DNA of 64,000 bases from Solibacillus sp. FSL R5-0449 (GCF_037975215.1 NZ_CP150239.1:282001-346000), one strand, 5' to 3'. Counted from the stretch's first letter, positions 25,368 through 33,790 are shown. Translations and numbers: made by a program. The notes: generated by a model not told the origin, from the letters alone.

Positions 25368-25907
25368 GTGCGAGTATTTAGCTTATTTTTATGTGTACTA
25401 TTGTTAAGCGGATGCGGTTTATTTCAAAAGGAAACCGTCCCGGTAAGTGCACCGGAAACACTATCTGCGAAGGCGCAGATGTATGATACAGAAAACAATC
25501 TAGTTGGTGAGATTTTATTTAAGGAATCCTCTAAAGGAGTCGAACTGACTGCTGTATTAAATAGTTTACCGCCGGGTGATCATGGAATCCATCTTCATGA
25601 AGTAGGGAAATGTGAACCCCCTAGCTTTGAATCGGCAGGTGGTCATTTCAATCCTACGAAAAAGCAGCATGGTGTGAAGAATCCAGAAGGACCACATTTA
25701 GGTGATTTACCGAATATTACTGCGGATGAATCAGGTGAAGTGGAATTAAATTTTGTGACAGCCGATTTTACACTGGAAAAAGGAAAAGAAAATTCACTGT
25801 TTGATGCAGATGGCACGTCAATTGTTATTCATGAAAAAGCCGATGACTATAAAACAGATCCATCAGGAAATTCAGGTGCGCGAATTGTGTGTGGGGTAGT
25901 CGAGTAA
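25368..25907 (+). CDS. Cu/Zn superoxide dismutase-family lipoprotein
   Basis: 179-residue extracellular lipoprotein with lipobox LLSGC (Cys16). The Cu/Zn SOD fold spans about 32-179. All expected ligand positions are present: HLH and the bridging His of GGHFNP, His in KQHG and GPHLGDL, Asp in GDLPN, and the copper His in IVIHEKADD. The two cysteines (KCEPP, RIVCGVV) and the guiding Arg (GARIV) are also there. B. subtilis YojM is known to lack part of the copper site, so this copy looks closer to an active enzyme. GTG start with AAGGAGGGG. Monocistronic. Confidence 0.85.
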   Translation: MRVFSLFLCVLLLSGCGLFQKETVPVSAPETLSAKAQMYDTENNLVGEILFKESSKGVELTAVLNSLPPGDHGIHLHEVGKCEPPSFESAGGHFNPTKKQHGVKNPEGPHLGDLPNITADESGEVELNFVTADFTLEKGKENSLFDADGTSIVIHEKADDYKTDPSGNSGARIVCGVVE

Positions 25908-25936
25908 TAGCGCAAAAGCAAGAAACGGAAAATATG

Positions 25937-25980
25937 AAAAACACCTTTTTCTCATAGTGGGGAAGGGTGTTTTTTCTTTT
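25937..25980 (+). terminator. Terminator of the SOD-like gene
   Basis: AAAACACC and GGGTGTTTTTT arms around an approximately 20-nt loop, then a T-rich run. Confidence 0.6.
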
Positions 25981-26025
25981 TTTGAATAATATTTTTGAGT
26001 TATTAATTTACAGATTATTCAAAAA
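25979..26025. other. 12-bp inverted repeat in an AT-rich gap
   Basis: TTTTTGAATAAT and ATTATTCAAAAA are perfect inverted arms 23 nt apart, about 180 bp upstream of the TAXI-TRAP promoter. It could be an operator or a weak hairpin. The rest of the 360-bp gap shows only the promoter described separately. Confidence 0.4.
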
Positions 26026-26203
26026 CATTATATATATTAGAAAAATAATTTTATTCATTTTTTATGCATTTTGCTACAGCCTTTAAAGGGCAAGAAGGAT
26101 TTTGCAATCGAAGGCCCTTAGTGAAAAACATCATTTTATAGCACTTTTATGATTTTTATAGAATATTATAGTTAGCTTAATAATTAGATTTGTAAGATAT
26201 TAA

Positions 26204-26233
26204 TTGACTTTTGAATATTCGTGTATGTAAAAT
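26204..26233 (+). promoter_or_regulatory. Promoter of the TAXI-TRAP operon
   Basis: TTGACT (26204-26209), 18-bp spacer, TAAAAT (26228-26233), about 36 bp upstream of the ATG. Confidence 0.6.
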
Positions 26234-26268
26234 GAAATTTATAATGAGGTAAAAAGGGGGAAAAATTT

Positions 26269-27279
26269 ATGTTCAAAACTAAAAATATGCTTTTTTTACT
26301 AGTACTTAGTGCTTTCATTTTAGTCTTGGCTGCATGTGGCGGAGACGACGAAGCCGAAACATCTACTGGTACAGACACAACAGATTCTGGTTCTGAAAAG
26401 GCGGATTTCGGTGATGTTAAGTTCTTAAGTATTTTGACAGGTGGAACTCAAGGTACTTACTACCCATTAGGGGGAACATTTGCAGATTTAATCACAACGG
26501 AAACAGGGGTAAAAACAACTGCTGAAGTATCACAAGCTTCTGCAGCAAACATGACAGCTTTAGCTGCAGGTGACGGAGAAGTTGCATTCGTTCAGACAGA
26601 TATCGCTTACTATGCAACTCAAGGGACTTTAATGTTCGAAGGTCAAAAAATTGACTCTGTAGTAGCATTAGGTGCTTTATATCCAGAGACAGTTCAATTA
26701 GTAACATTGGCTGATTCAGGCATTAAAACATTTGCAGATTTAAAAGGTAAAAAAGTTTCTGTAGGTGCACCAGGTTCTGGTACTTATGCAAACGCTGAAC
26801 AATTATTGGAAATCCACGGATTATCAATTGAAACTGATATTCAAGCACAAAACTTAGACTTCGGTGAGTCTACTGATGGTATTCAATCAGGACAAATTGA
26901 TGCTGCATTCATTACAGCTGGTTACCCAACTGGTGCTGTAGAAGCTTTAAACGCAACAAATGGTGTACACATCATTCCGGTTGAAGCAGACAAAGCGGCA
27001 GAGTTAATCGAGAAATACCCATACTATGCTGTGGATAATATCCCTGCTGGCACATACGGTTTGGAAGCAGAAGTTCCTGCAGTTTCTGTAGGTGCAATGT
27101 TAGCGGTAAATAAAGACCTGCCAGAAGATTTAGTTTATGCAATGACAAAAGCAATCTATGATAATACAGATAAAATTGGTCACGCAAAAGGCGAATTTAT
27201 TAAAGCTGAAACAGGCTTAGACGGAATCGGTATTGACGTACACCCAGGTGCACAACGATACTTTGACGAAGTAAAGTAA
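26269..27279 (+). CDS. TRAP transporter solute-binding protein, TAXI family
   Basis: Lipoprotein of 336 residues; lipobox LAAC with Cys23, then an acidic Thr-rich linker. The TAXI pattern is clear: LTGGTQGTYYPLGGTFADLI, TEVSQASAANMTALAAGDGE-like core, and GAPGSGTYANAEQLL in the second lobe. It captures the substrate for the fused TRAP permease two genes downstream; TAXI ligands (for example glutamate or dicarboxylates) cannot be told from sequence. A terminator-like hairpin after it probably lowers expression of the membrane parts relative to this receptor. Confidence 0.92.
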   Translation: MFKTKNMLFLLVLSAFILVLAACGGDDEAETSTGTDTTDSGSEKADFGDVKFLSILTGGTQGTYYPLGGTFADLITTETGVKTTAEVSQASAANMTALAAGDGEVAFVQTDIAYYATQGTLMFEGQKIDSVVALGALYPETVQLVTLADSGIKTFADLKGKKVSVGAPGSGTYANAEQLLEIHGLSIETDIQAQNLDFGESTDGIQSGQIDAAFITAGYPTGAVEALNATNGVHIIPVEADKAAELIEKYPYYAVDNIPAGTYGLEAEVPAVSVGAMLAVNKDLPEDLVYAMTKAIYDNTDKIGHAKGEFIKAETGLDGIGIDVHPGAQRYFDEVK

Positions 27280-27293
27280 TTAGGGAAAACGAA

Positions 27294-27335
27294 GGGCCTC
27301 TGTCGCAAAGATAGCTTCAGAGGCCTTTGTTGTAT
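27294..27335 (+). terminator. Intra-operon attenuator after the TAXI receptor
   Basis: Perfect 8-bp inverted repeat GGCCTCTG / CAGAGGCC followed by TTTGTTG, placed before the DUF1850 and permease genes. Confidence 0.7.
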
Positions 27336-27362
27336 TTTCAATTTAAGCGAGTGATCTTCCAA

Positions 27363-27869
27363 ATGAAAAAGTGGATTTTTATTATCCTGGTTTTTCTAGG
27401 TGTTATTGTGTTGTTTATTCCTTTTGAACGGAGTATCACTTTTACCGAGACAAGAGTTCAAAAGCCTGTCCAACATTTTTTGCCGTTAAAGGATGAAAAT
27501 GAGTTCCAGCTTGTTTTTACACATTCCATACATTTAACGGATGTGACAGAGAGTTATAAAGTGCTGCCTACAAATGAATTTCAGCTGCTTGCAATGGAGT
27601 ACACGGATGTGGCAATAGGGATGCCGGGTCATGCTGAAGAAGGGCAGACACTGCATTACGAAGATGGTGTTTATACACTTCAATATAACGATGCAAAATT
27701 AGAAGAATTTACGTTACATATTGGGAATGTCGACTATAAATTAAATCTGCAACATAAAGGGAAAATCATTCCTTTAAAAAAGCATTTAATACGAGGGAAA
27801 TCGTATACAGTAACAATTCAAAAGTTGTCTTTATATGACAAATTGAAAGGAGTCGATTTAGGTGGCTGA
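27363..27869 (+). CDS. DUF1850 family protein associated with TRAP transporters
   Basis: 168 residues with one N-terminal membrane anchor (about 3-22) and an extracytoplasmic domain holding the DUF1850 pattern FTHSIHLTDVTESY and GMPGHAEEG. Genes of this family are found between TAXI receptor and TRAP permease genes, but their role is not established. The ATG at 27363 is used; the open frame extends to 27327, inside the hairpin region, without a ribosome site. It overlaps the permease start by 8 nt. Confidence 0.82.
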   Translation: MKKWIFIILVFLGVIVLFIPFERSITFTETRVQKPVQHFLPLKDENEFQLVFTHSIHLTDVTESYKVLPTNEFQLLAMEYTDVAIGMPGHAEEGQTLHYEDGVYTLQYNDAKLEEFTLHIGNVDYKLNLQHKGKIIPLKKHLIRGKSYTVTIQKLSLYDKLKGVDLGG

Positions 27870-29877
27870 CAAAAAAGAGACTTTAGATCCGGGAGCTTTA
27901 CACGAATCACTGACTTTGGAACAGCAGAAGGAATTACTTGAAAAATATGATTTGGAATCAAATCAGCGTAACCCGCAAAATTTCATGAAGTATATCATCT
28001 ATTTTGGTTTGCTGGCATTTACACTATTCCAAGTATACACAGCAATTTTCGGACAGTTTCCTGCGCAAATTCAGCGTACGGTTCACTTAGGATTTGCTTT
28101 AACGTTTGTATTTTTACTCTTCCCGGCAAGTCGTAAGCTATCGAAACGGACAATACCGTTTTACGACTATATTTTAGCGATTATTGCTATTGTTGTGGGA
28201 AGTTATTGGGTAATCAATTATGACCGGCTTGTTCAAAGTTTAGGTCAACTACAAACAATGGATTTCTATATTGGAATCCTGGCGGTAATTATCGTATTGG
28301 AAGGTGCCCGTAGAGCAGTCGGTTTACCAATCACTATTATTGCCGGGCTGTTTTTACTTTACGCATTTTTCGGTCCATACATGCCGGACTTTATGGCACA
28401 CCGTGGTCAAAGCTTGGATAGTATTGTGAACTTAATGTTCTTCTCGACAGACGGTATTTTAGGGACACCATTAGCAGTATCTTCTACATTTATTTTCGCG
28501 TTCCTATTATTCGGGGCGTTTCTTGTAAAAACAGGGGTAGGAGAATACTTCAATGACTTAGCAATTGCGATTGCCGGAAAATTAACGGGTGGTCCTGCAA
28601 AAGTTGCGATTTTCTCTTCTGCACTGCAAGGGACAATTTCAGGAAGTTCTGTAGCGAACGTAGTAACTTCCGGTTCCTATACAATTCCGATGATGAAACG
28701 TCTCGGTTACAACAAAAACTTCGCAGGTGCTGTAGAGGCATCGGCATCTACAGGTGGTCAGTTAATGCCACCGATCATGGGTGCTGCAGCGTTCTTAATG
28801 GTTGAGTTTATTGGTCGTGGCGTCACATATTGGGATATTGCCAAGGCTGCTGCCATTCCGGCAATTTTATACTTTACAGGTATTTGGATCATGACACACT
28901 TTGAAGCAAAACGTTTAGGATTACGCGGCTTAAAAGACGAGGAAATGCCTGATCGTTCGAAAGTATTCAAGAAAATTTACTTACTTATTCCGATTGTACT
29001 GATTATCATTCTGATGATGTCAGGTGTACCGGTAATCCACGCGGCACTATACGGAATTATTTCTTGTATAGTTGTAGGATTCATTAACCCGGATATTAAA
29101 TTCGGTTTTAAAGAAATTATCGACGGGATGGTTGAGGGTGCACGCTCGGCATTGGCAGTTGCTGCTGCAACAGCTTGTGCGGGTATTATCGTCGGCGTTG
29201 TTGTAAAGACAGGATTAGGGCTGTCTCTTGCAAACAGCTTAGTTAAATTAGCAGGAGGAAGCATTCTCCTTACATTATTCTTTGTAATGATTGCTTCGTT
29301 AATTTTAGGTATGGGTGCACCGACAACAGCAAACTATGTTATTACATCAACGATTGCTGCACCAGCAATCATCGCGTTACTGGCGCCTGATGTACCAGCA
29401 AGTGCAGCACCGCTTGTTATTGTTTTATCAGCACACTTCTTCGTGTTCTATTTCGGTATTATTGCGGATATTACACCGCCTGTTGCGCTCGCCGCCTTTG
29501 CAGCATCCGGTATTTCAGGAGGAGACCCGATTCGTACTGGTGTGAATTCCTCGAAACTTGCTATTGCGGCATTCATTATCCCGTATATGATCATCTTCTC
29601 ACCGGCACTGCTTATGATTGATGTGACGATATGGCAAATTTTATGGGTAGTGTTCACTGCAATCATGGGTATGATTGCTATAGGTGTCGGAGTTATTGGT
29701 TACTGGTACCGTGCTGTAAGCTGGATTGAACGTATTGTTTTACTTGGTGCAGGTTTAGCAATGATTTACCCTGAATCATTATCAGATACAATTGGACTTA
29801 TTGTATTTGGTGTTATGTTCGTGATTCAATATATTACTAGAAATAAAGGAAATGGATCCAAAGTGGCCATTTCATAA
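27862..29877 (+). CDS. TRAP transporter permease, fused DctQ-DctM type (4TM/12TM)
   Basis: 671-residue membrane protein with a cytoplasmic N-terminal helix, a four-segment DctQ-like part (about 45-150) and a twelve-segment DctM-like part. The TRAP motif GTISGSSVANVVTSGSYTIPMMKRLGY and the stretch GGQLMPPIMGAAAF are typical of the TAXI-linked fused permeases. It works with the TAXI receptor as a secondary importer driven by an ion gradient. GTG start at 27862 after AAAGGAG. Last gene of the operon. Confidence 0.92.
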   Translation: MADKKETLDPGALHESLTLEQQKELLEKYDLESNQRNPQNFMKYIIYFGLLAFTLFQVYTAIFGQFPAQIQRTVHLGFALTFVFLLFPASRKLSKRTIPFYDYILAIIAIVVGSYWVINYDRLVQSLGQLQTMDFYIGILAVIIVLEGARRAVGLPITIIAGLFLLYAFFGPYMPDFMAHRGQSLDSIVNLMFFSTDGILGTPLAVSSTFIFAFLLFGAFLVKTGVGEYFNDLAIAIAGKLTGGPAKVAIFSSALQGTISGSSVANVVTSGSYTIPMMKRLGYNKNFAGAVEASASTGGQLMPPIMGAAAFLMVEFIGRGVTYWDIAKAAAIPAILYFTGIWIMTHFEAKRLGLRGLKDEEMPDRSKVFKKIYLLIPIVLIIILMMSGVPVIHAALYGIISCIVVGFINPDIKFGFKEIIDGMVEGARSALAVAAATACAGIIVGVVVKTGLGLSLANSLVKLAGGSILLTLFFVMIASLILGMGAPTTANYVITSTIAAPAIIALLAPDVPASAAPLVIVLSAHFFVFYFGIIADITPPVALAAFAASGISGGDPIRTGVNSSKLAIAAFIIPYMIIFSPALLMIDVTIWQILWVVFTAIMGMIAIGVGVIGYWYRAVSWIERIVLLGAGLAMIYPESLSDTIGLIVFGVMFVIQYITRNKGNGSKVAIS

Positions 29878-29883
29878 AAATGA

Positions 29884-29915
29884 AGGCGCCTGAAATTTAT
29901 TTTAGGCGCTTTTTC
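29884..29915 (+). terminator. Terminator of the TAXI-TRAP operon
   Basis: GCGCCT / AGGCGC stem with additional A-T pairs, then TTTTT. Confidence 0.8.
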
Positions 29916-29974
29916 CTATTGATCTCAGAAATAGATAGATTTAATACTTTTTATGCATTAAACGCAATTATTTG

Positions 29975-30003
29975 TTGATTTTCTTGAAAAACCATTATAT
30001 TAT
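29975..30003 (+). promoter_or_regulatory. Promoter of the 45-residue mini-gene
   Basis: TTGATT (29975-29980), 17-bp spacer, TATTAT (29998-30003), about 45 bp before the ATG. Confidence 0.6.
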
Positions 30004-30047
30004 TTAAATTAACTAAAAATTCAAATAATTAAAAGGGGAGAAATGAT

Positions 30048-30185
30048 ATGTCAACACTTTTAAAGTCGACGTTTGAAACATACTTATTTGATGAAGAGGT
30101 GGAGTTTGAGTTAGCCGAGCAGCAAGAGGTAACGGAAAGCGAAGAACGCACGCAATATCCGCAAGGGTTTTTCTCAAGCTTATAA
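30048..30185 (+). CDS. Small acidic hypothetical peptide (45 residues)
   Basis: Short open frame starting MSTLLKSTFETYLF and ending YPQGFFSSL, with a strongly acidic middle (Glu-rich). A ribosome site AAAAGGGGAG lies 7 nt upstream, a near-consensus promoter 45 bp upstream, and a terminator hairpin 30 bp downstream, so it looks like a self-contained transcription unit. No signal peptide, membrane segment or known domain is visible. A second tiny frame (30199-30300) with AAAGGAG follows, but it runs through the terminator. Function unknown. Confidence 0.5.
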   Translation: MSTLLKSTFETYLFDEEVEFELAEQQEVTESEERTQYPQGFFSSL

Positions 30186-30216
30186 AGGAGTCTTTAAAAT
30201 GAAAATAAAATTATTA

Positions 30217-30261
30217 CGGCGTCTATCCAACAAAACTGATTGGATAGATGTCGTTTTTTTA
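30217..30261 (+). terminator. Terminator after the mini-gene
   Basis: Stem CGGCGTCTATCCA / TGGATAGATGTCG (two G-U pairs) with about a 10-nt loop, followed by seven T. Confidence 0.85.
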
Positions 30262-30333
30262 GGCACTAATAATGTAGTATGCAAAAATTGTACTGTATAA
30301 TAGAAGTACTAAATAATATTTGAGGTGCGTTTC

Positions 30334-31446
30334 ATGTTAGCGGTTAACTCTACAGAACAAATGATTTTTGATTGGTTTCAATATTTCCATGCAAACCCTG
30401 AAGTAAGCTGGAAAGAATTAAAAACAACAGCAAAATTAGCAGAAATCTTAGATGATATGGGCGTCAGCTATAAAAAATTTGATGATGTAACGGGCCTTGT
30501 CGCGGAAATCGGAAAAGGCGAAGAGATAATAGCGGTTCGCGCTGATATAGATGCACTATGGCAGGAAGTGGATGGCGTTATGCAGGCAAACCACTCTTGT
30601 GGACATGATGCAAACATATCTATTGTACTAGGTGCGCTTTATGCATTAAAAAATGAATCATTAAATAAGAAAATCCGTTTTATTTTCCAACCGGCTGAGG
30701 AGACAGGTGGCGGGGCATTGGCAATGATTGACCGCGGTGTTATGGAAGATGTTACGCATTTATTCGGTGTTCATCTACGTCCGATGGAAGAGCTGCCATT
30801 AGGGAAAGTGTCACCTGCAATTTATCATGGCGCAGCAGCATTCTTAACTGGGACAATTACTGGCATTGATGCACATGGCGCTCGTCCGCACCAAGGGAAA
30901 AATGCAATCGATGTTGTGGTAGCGATTCAGCAAATGCTGAAAAACATCCACGTCGATCCGTTTGAAGTGTACTCAGCGAAGTTAACGAAGATTGTAGCGG
31001 ATGGCGGAAGCGTCAATATTATTCCGGGCAATGCAACTTTCTCGATTGATGTACGTGCACAGAAAAATGAAGTATTGGCGCAAGTGCAACGTGATGTGGA
31101 TAAAGGCTTGAAACAAATTGCAGAAATGTTCGATATCGGGGTTGCATGGGACTGGATGGACGTTACACCAGGTGCGGAAGTATCATCGGAAGCAGCAGCA
31201 ATTGCAGAACGCTCGATTGTGGAAGCACTTGGAGAGAAAAGTCTGGCACCGGCAGTAATAACACCGGGAAGTGATGATTTCCACTTCTATACGATTAAAA
31301 ATACAGAGTTGAAGGCGACGATGATCGGTGTTGGTGCAGATCTTGGTCCGGGACTCCATCACCCGAAAATGACCTTTGATGCAAAGGCATTAATCGATGG
31401 CGCCAAAGTAATGGCAGCAACATTGAAAAACAGTGCAATGAAATAA
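30334..31446 (+). CDS. M20 family amidohydrolase (N-acyl-amino-acid/hippurate hydrolase-like)
   Basis: Zinc-dependent M20D peptidase/amidohydrolase of 370 residues. Metal-site motifs are AVRADIDALW, HSCGHDANISI and PAEETGGGALAMID; a dimerisation insert lies at about 175-285, and a late metal ligand His occurs in LGPGLHHPKM. Members cleave N-acyl amino acids or related amides. The ATG at 30334 is chosen since GAGGTG (30322-30327) lies 6 nt upstream; a GTG at 30325 overlaps that site. Monocistronic and followed by a terminator and the largest repeat array. Confidence 0.88.
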   Translation: MLAVNSTEQMIFDWFQYFHANPEVSWKELKTTAKLAEILDDMGVSYKKFDDVTGLVAEIGKGEEIIAVRADIDALWQEVDGVMQANHSCGHDANISIVLGALYALKNESLNKKIRFIFQPAEETGGGALAMIDRGVMEDVTHLFGVHLRPMEELPLGKVSPAIYHGAAAFLTGTITGIDAHGARPHQGKNAIDVVVAIQQMLKNIHVDPFEVYSAKLTKIVADGGSVNIIPGNATFSIDVRAQKNEVLAQVQRDVDKGLKQIAEMFDIGVAWDWMDVTPGAEVSSEAAAIAERSIVEALGEKSLAPAVITPGSDDFHFYTIKNTELKATMIGVGADLGPGLHHPKMTFDAKALIDGAKVMAATLKNSAMK

Positions 31447-31453
31447 GATGGTG

Positions 31454-31487
31454 GGCGATGCTATGTAGTTGGTAGCATCGTTTTTTT
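31454..31487 (+). terminator. Terminator of the amidohydrolase gene
   Basis: Perfect 8-bp stem CGATGCTA / TAGCATCG followed by seven T. Confidence 0.85.
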
Positions 31488-31523
31488 GTGTGGTTTTAGT
31501 TGTAGTTGAAGCGGCGCTGCGAT

Positions 31524-32333
31524 ATTAGAAAAGTTTGACCGGATATTAGAAAACCGGGGAGACTTATTGGAACTTTTCAAGGTTTATTAGAACAAGTGGG
31601 CTATATATTAGAAGATCTCCCTTGGCCTATAAAGAGCTGTGACTGTGCCCCGGACTTTTACTGGCAGGTCACCGGTTTATTAGAACTTTTTCAGCGATAT
31701 TAGAAAAACCGGGTTACTTATTAGAAGATCGGATACCTTTATTTGAACATCTGTAACTTTTATTAGCACATCGGCCTACTTTATTAGAAGATCCGGAATT
31801 TATTAGAACTTTTCAAGGTTTATTAGAACAAGCTGGCTATATATTAGAAGATCTCCCCCGGCCTAAAAGAGCTGTGACTGTGCCCCGGACTTTTTCTGGC
31901 AGGTCACCGGTTTATTAGAACTTTTTCAGCGATATTAGAAAAACCTGGTTACATATTAGAAGATTGAGTACCTTTATTTGAACTTCTGTAACTTTTATTA
32001 GCACATCGGTCTACTTTATTAGAAGATCCGGAGTTTATTAGAACTTCTTAAGCTTTATTAGAACAATTGGGCGATATATTAGAAAATCTCCCCTTGGCCT
32101 AAAAATGCTGTGACTGTGCACCGGACCTTTTCAGGAAGTTCACCGGTTTATTAGAACTTTTTAAGCGATATTAGAAAAACCGGGTTACATATTAGAAAAT
32201 CGGATACCTATATTTGAACTTCTGTAACTTTTATTAGCACATCGGCCTACTTTATTAGAAGATCCGGAATTTATTAGAACTTTTCAAACTTTATTAGAAC
32301 AAGTGGGCTATATATTAGAAAATCTCCCCCCGG
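31524..32333 (+). repeat. ATTAGAA phased array A, with 235-bp higher-order repeat
   Basis: About 810 bp without a credible gene. It holds about 25 exact copies of ATTAGAA and about seven one-base variants (ATTTGAA, ATTAGCA, ATTGGAA), mostly stepped by 19-21 nt. On top of this lies a tandem repeat of about 235 bp: the segment GCTGTGACTGTG recurs at 31636, 31871 and 32107, and the TCGG of ATCGGYCTACTTT at 31771, 32006 and 32242. Each large unit contains the same ordered set of ATTAGAA units plus one motif-free block of roughly 55-65 bp. The array lies between convergent genes. Confidence 0.95.
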
Positions 32334-32353
32334 ACAACCAACCTCAGCCATAC

Positions 32354-32384
32354 AAAAAAGTGCCGCTATTATTAAGCGGCACTT
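32354..32384 (-). terminator. Terminator of the FhuF-like gene
   Basis: Perfect 10-bp inverted repeat AAGTGCCGCT / AGCGGCACTT, with an A-run on the plus side giving a U-run on the minus-strand transcript. Confidence 0.85.
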
Positions 32385-32397
32385 ACAAAACAAAACC

Positions 32398-33105
32398 CTA
32401 CTTCATCGGGCAAAATCCGCACGCCATTAAGCCGGGGATATCCTTTGAAAAACAGCAGCTTTTCCGAACAGGCTGATTGATGAGAGCGGAAGGGCTTTTC
32501 CCGCCTGTGTATTTTAAAAACAGCGATTTATCCGAGAAGTAACGCCAAACATTTTTATCTTCGAGCATGTCCAGATCCTCGAAAGCGCGGTCAGCCAATG
32601 CCGGATTTTCAAGTAAAGTATGGAAGTGCCAAAGCATGTATCCGAAAATATTTTCCCACAAAGTCAGCGGTGAAATGGATGTTGTTTTCCGTAACTGGCC
32701 AATAACAACGGATGTCTTGTATAAAATATCCGTCATTACTCGTTCGCGTTCATCATCCTCCACATAGCGGAAATCATTCGGGTTTATATACATCCCGAGT
32801 GTATGAATACCGAACTCCTGAACAATAGCAAAACGCAGATCTTCCGGCTTGCCGTCCCAAACTTCATCATACGTCGTCAGCATATAAAACTGCATCGCCA
32901 CAAACATGCCGTAGCGACGCCCGAAGTGGGAGATGGCCGCAGCTTCCGTAGCAGCATTTGTAATACCCATCATCAAATTGCGAAAATCCGTCAAATAAAA
33001 GTCTTTATGTAGATTCGCCAATGTAAATAATGGGCGGTCCGGTTCTTCGGTAAAAATACTATAGGAATTTAATTGTCGTACTTGATCATAAGAAAGTGCA
33101 GGCAT
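32398..33105 (-). CDS. FhuF-like / IucA-IucC C-terminal-type ferric iron reductase family protein
   Basis: 235-residue cytoplasmic protein ending in the FhuF-type iron-sulphur motif Cys-Cys-x10-Cys-x2-Cys (Cys217, 218, 229, 232). The FhuF family binds a [2Fe-2S] cluster and reduces ferric siderophores inside the cell; the body of the protein also resembles the C-terminal region of siderophore synthetases. The ATG at 33105 follows AAAAGGTG; an upstream in-frame ATG lies inside a repeated leader element. No siderophore genes are adjacent, but a Fur-box promoter lies about 660 bp away across a DUF4395 gene. Confidence 0.8.
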   Translation of the reverse strand: MPALSYDQVRQLNSYSIFTEEPDRPLFTLANLHKDFYLTDFRNLMMGITNAATEAAAISHFGRRYGMFVAMQFYMLTTYDEVWDGKPEDLRFAIVQEFGIHTLGMYINPNDFRYVEDDERERVMTDILYKTSVVIGQLRKTTSISPLTLWENIFGYMLWHFHTLLENPALADRAFEDLDMLEDKNVWRYFSDKSLFLKYTGGKSPSALINQPVRKSCCFSKDIPGLMACGFCPMK

Positions 33106-33132
33106 ATGTATCACCTTTTCTAAAAAATATTT

Positions 33133-33238
33133 ATCCCGCATTAACCGGTAGTAGAACGACCTGTTAATGCCCGATTGGTTCGACTAACAATCGTTGGGGG
33201 AGGAACACATCCCGCTGATTGAAGTTTTACTTTATATT
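33133..33238 (-). repeat. Structured leader repeat, copy 2 (upstream of the FhuF-like gene)
   Basis: Minus-strand reading begins ATATAAAGTAAAACTTC and ends GTTAATGCGGGATA, like copy 1 at 24165-24262. Three local hairpins are visible: GCGGGA with TCCCCC, CGATTG with CAATCG, and GCATTAAC with GTTAATGC. Confidence 0.6.
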
Positions 33239-33313
33239 TACTATACCATTTCTCTTCCTAAACGAGGTGAAAAACGCTATAATAAATTAAACATATAAGA
33301 AAGGTTGGTATTT

Positions 33314-33742
33314 ATGGCGAAACCTATTTCTGTACCAAGACCATTAGTGCGTGTAAATCAGTGGGTTATATTTTTATCAGTCGTTATCACATGGGTGACA
33401 GGACAGTACTGGATTTTGGCGATTCCGTTAATTGCAAATTTACTTGGGATTTTCACCGGGTTTAATCCGATAATGCGCTTTGCGAAAATATTTTTAACAA
33501 AAGACATCAAATCTTATATTCCTGAAGATATCGGACAGCAAAAGTTCAATTCAGCGATTGCGAGCATTTGTCTGGCGGGCGGAATAGTAGGGTTTGCCTT
33601 TAATTGGCCGGTCGTTGCATACAGCTTTACGATTATGGTGGCTGTTGCATCCTTTGTCGCAATTTTAGGTTTTTGCATTGGATGCTTTATGTTATTTCAA
33701 TTCAAACAATACCAATATCGTCGAACAGTAAAAAATTCTTAA
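33314..33742 (+). CDS. DUF4395 family membrane protein
   Basis: 142-residue integral membrane protein with four hydrophobic segments, an early VRVNQW motif and a late Cys pair GFCIGCFMLFQ, as in the DUF4395 family. Function unknown; the paired cysteines hint at thiol or metal chemistry. The ATG at 33314 follows AAGAAAGG by 9 nt; a TTG at 33305 is too close to that site. A TATAAT -10 box lies near 33272. Confidence 0.75.
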   Translation: MAKPISVPRPLVRVNQWVIFLSVVITWVTGQYWILAIPLIANLLGIFTGFNPIMRFAKIFLTKDIKSYIPEDIGQQKFNSAIASICLAGGIVGFAFNWPVVAYSFTIMVAVASFVAILGFCIGCFMLFQFKQYQYRRTVKNS

Positions 33743-33761
33743 GAAGAATATTGGAAATGGG

Positions 33762-33790
33762 TTGACAATGATATTGATAATCATTATCAT
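33762..33790 (+). promoter_or_regulatory. Sigma-A promoter overlapped by a Fur box
   Basis: TTGACA (33762-33767), 17-bp spacer, TATCAT (33785-33790). The 19-mer GATATTGATAATCATTATC at 33770-33788 matches the classical Fur consensus at 18 of 19 positions and covers the spacer and most of the -10 box, so iron-bound Fur would block this promoter. Confidence 0.85.

Noticed and set aside
31524-32333. CRISPR array
   Set aside because: The conserved word is only 7 nt, the variable parts are 12-14 nt, units vary, and no cas genes are near. It does not fit any CRISPR layout.
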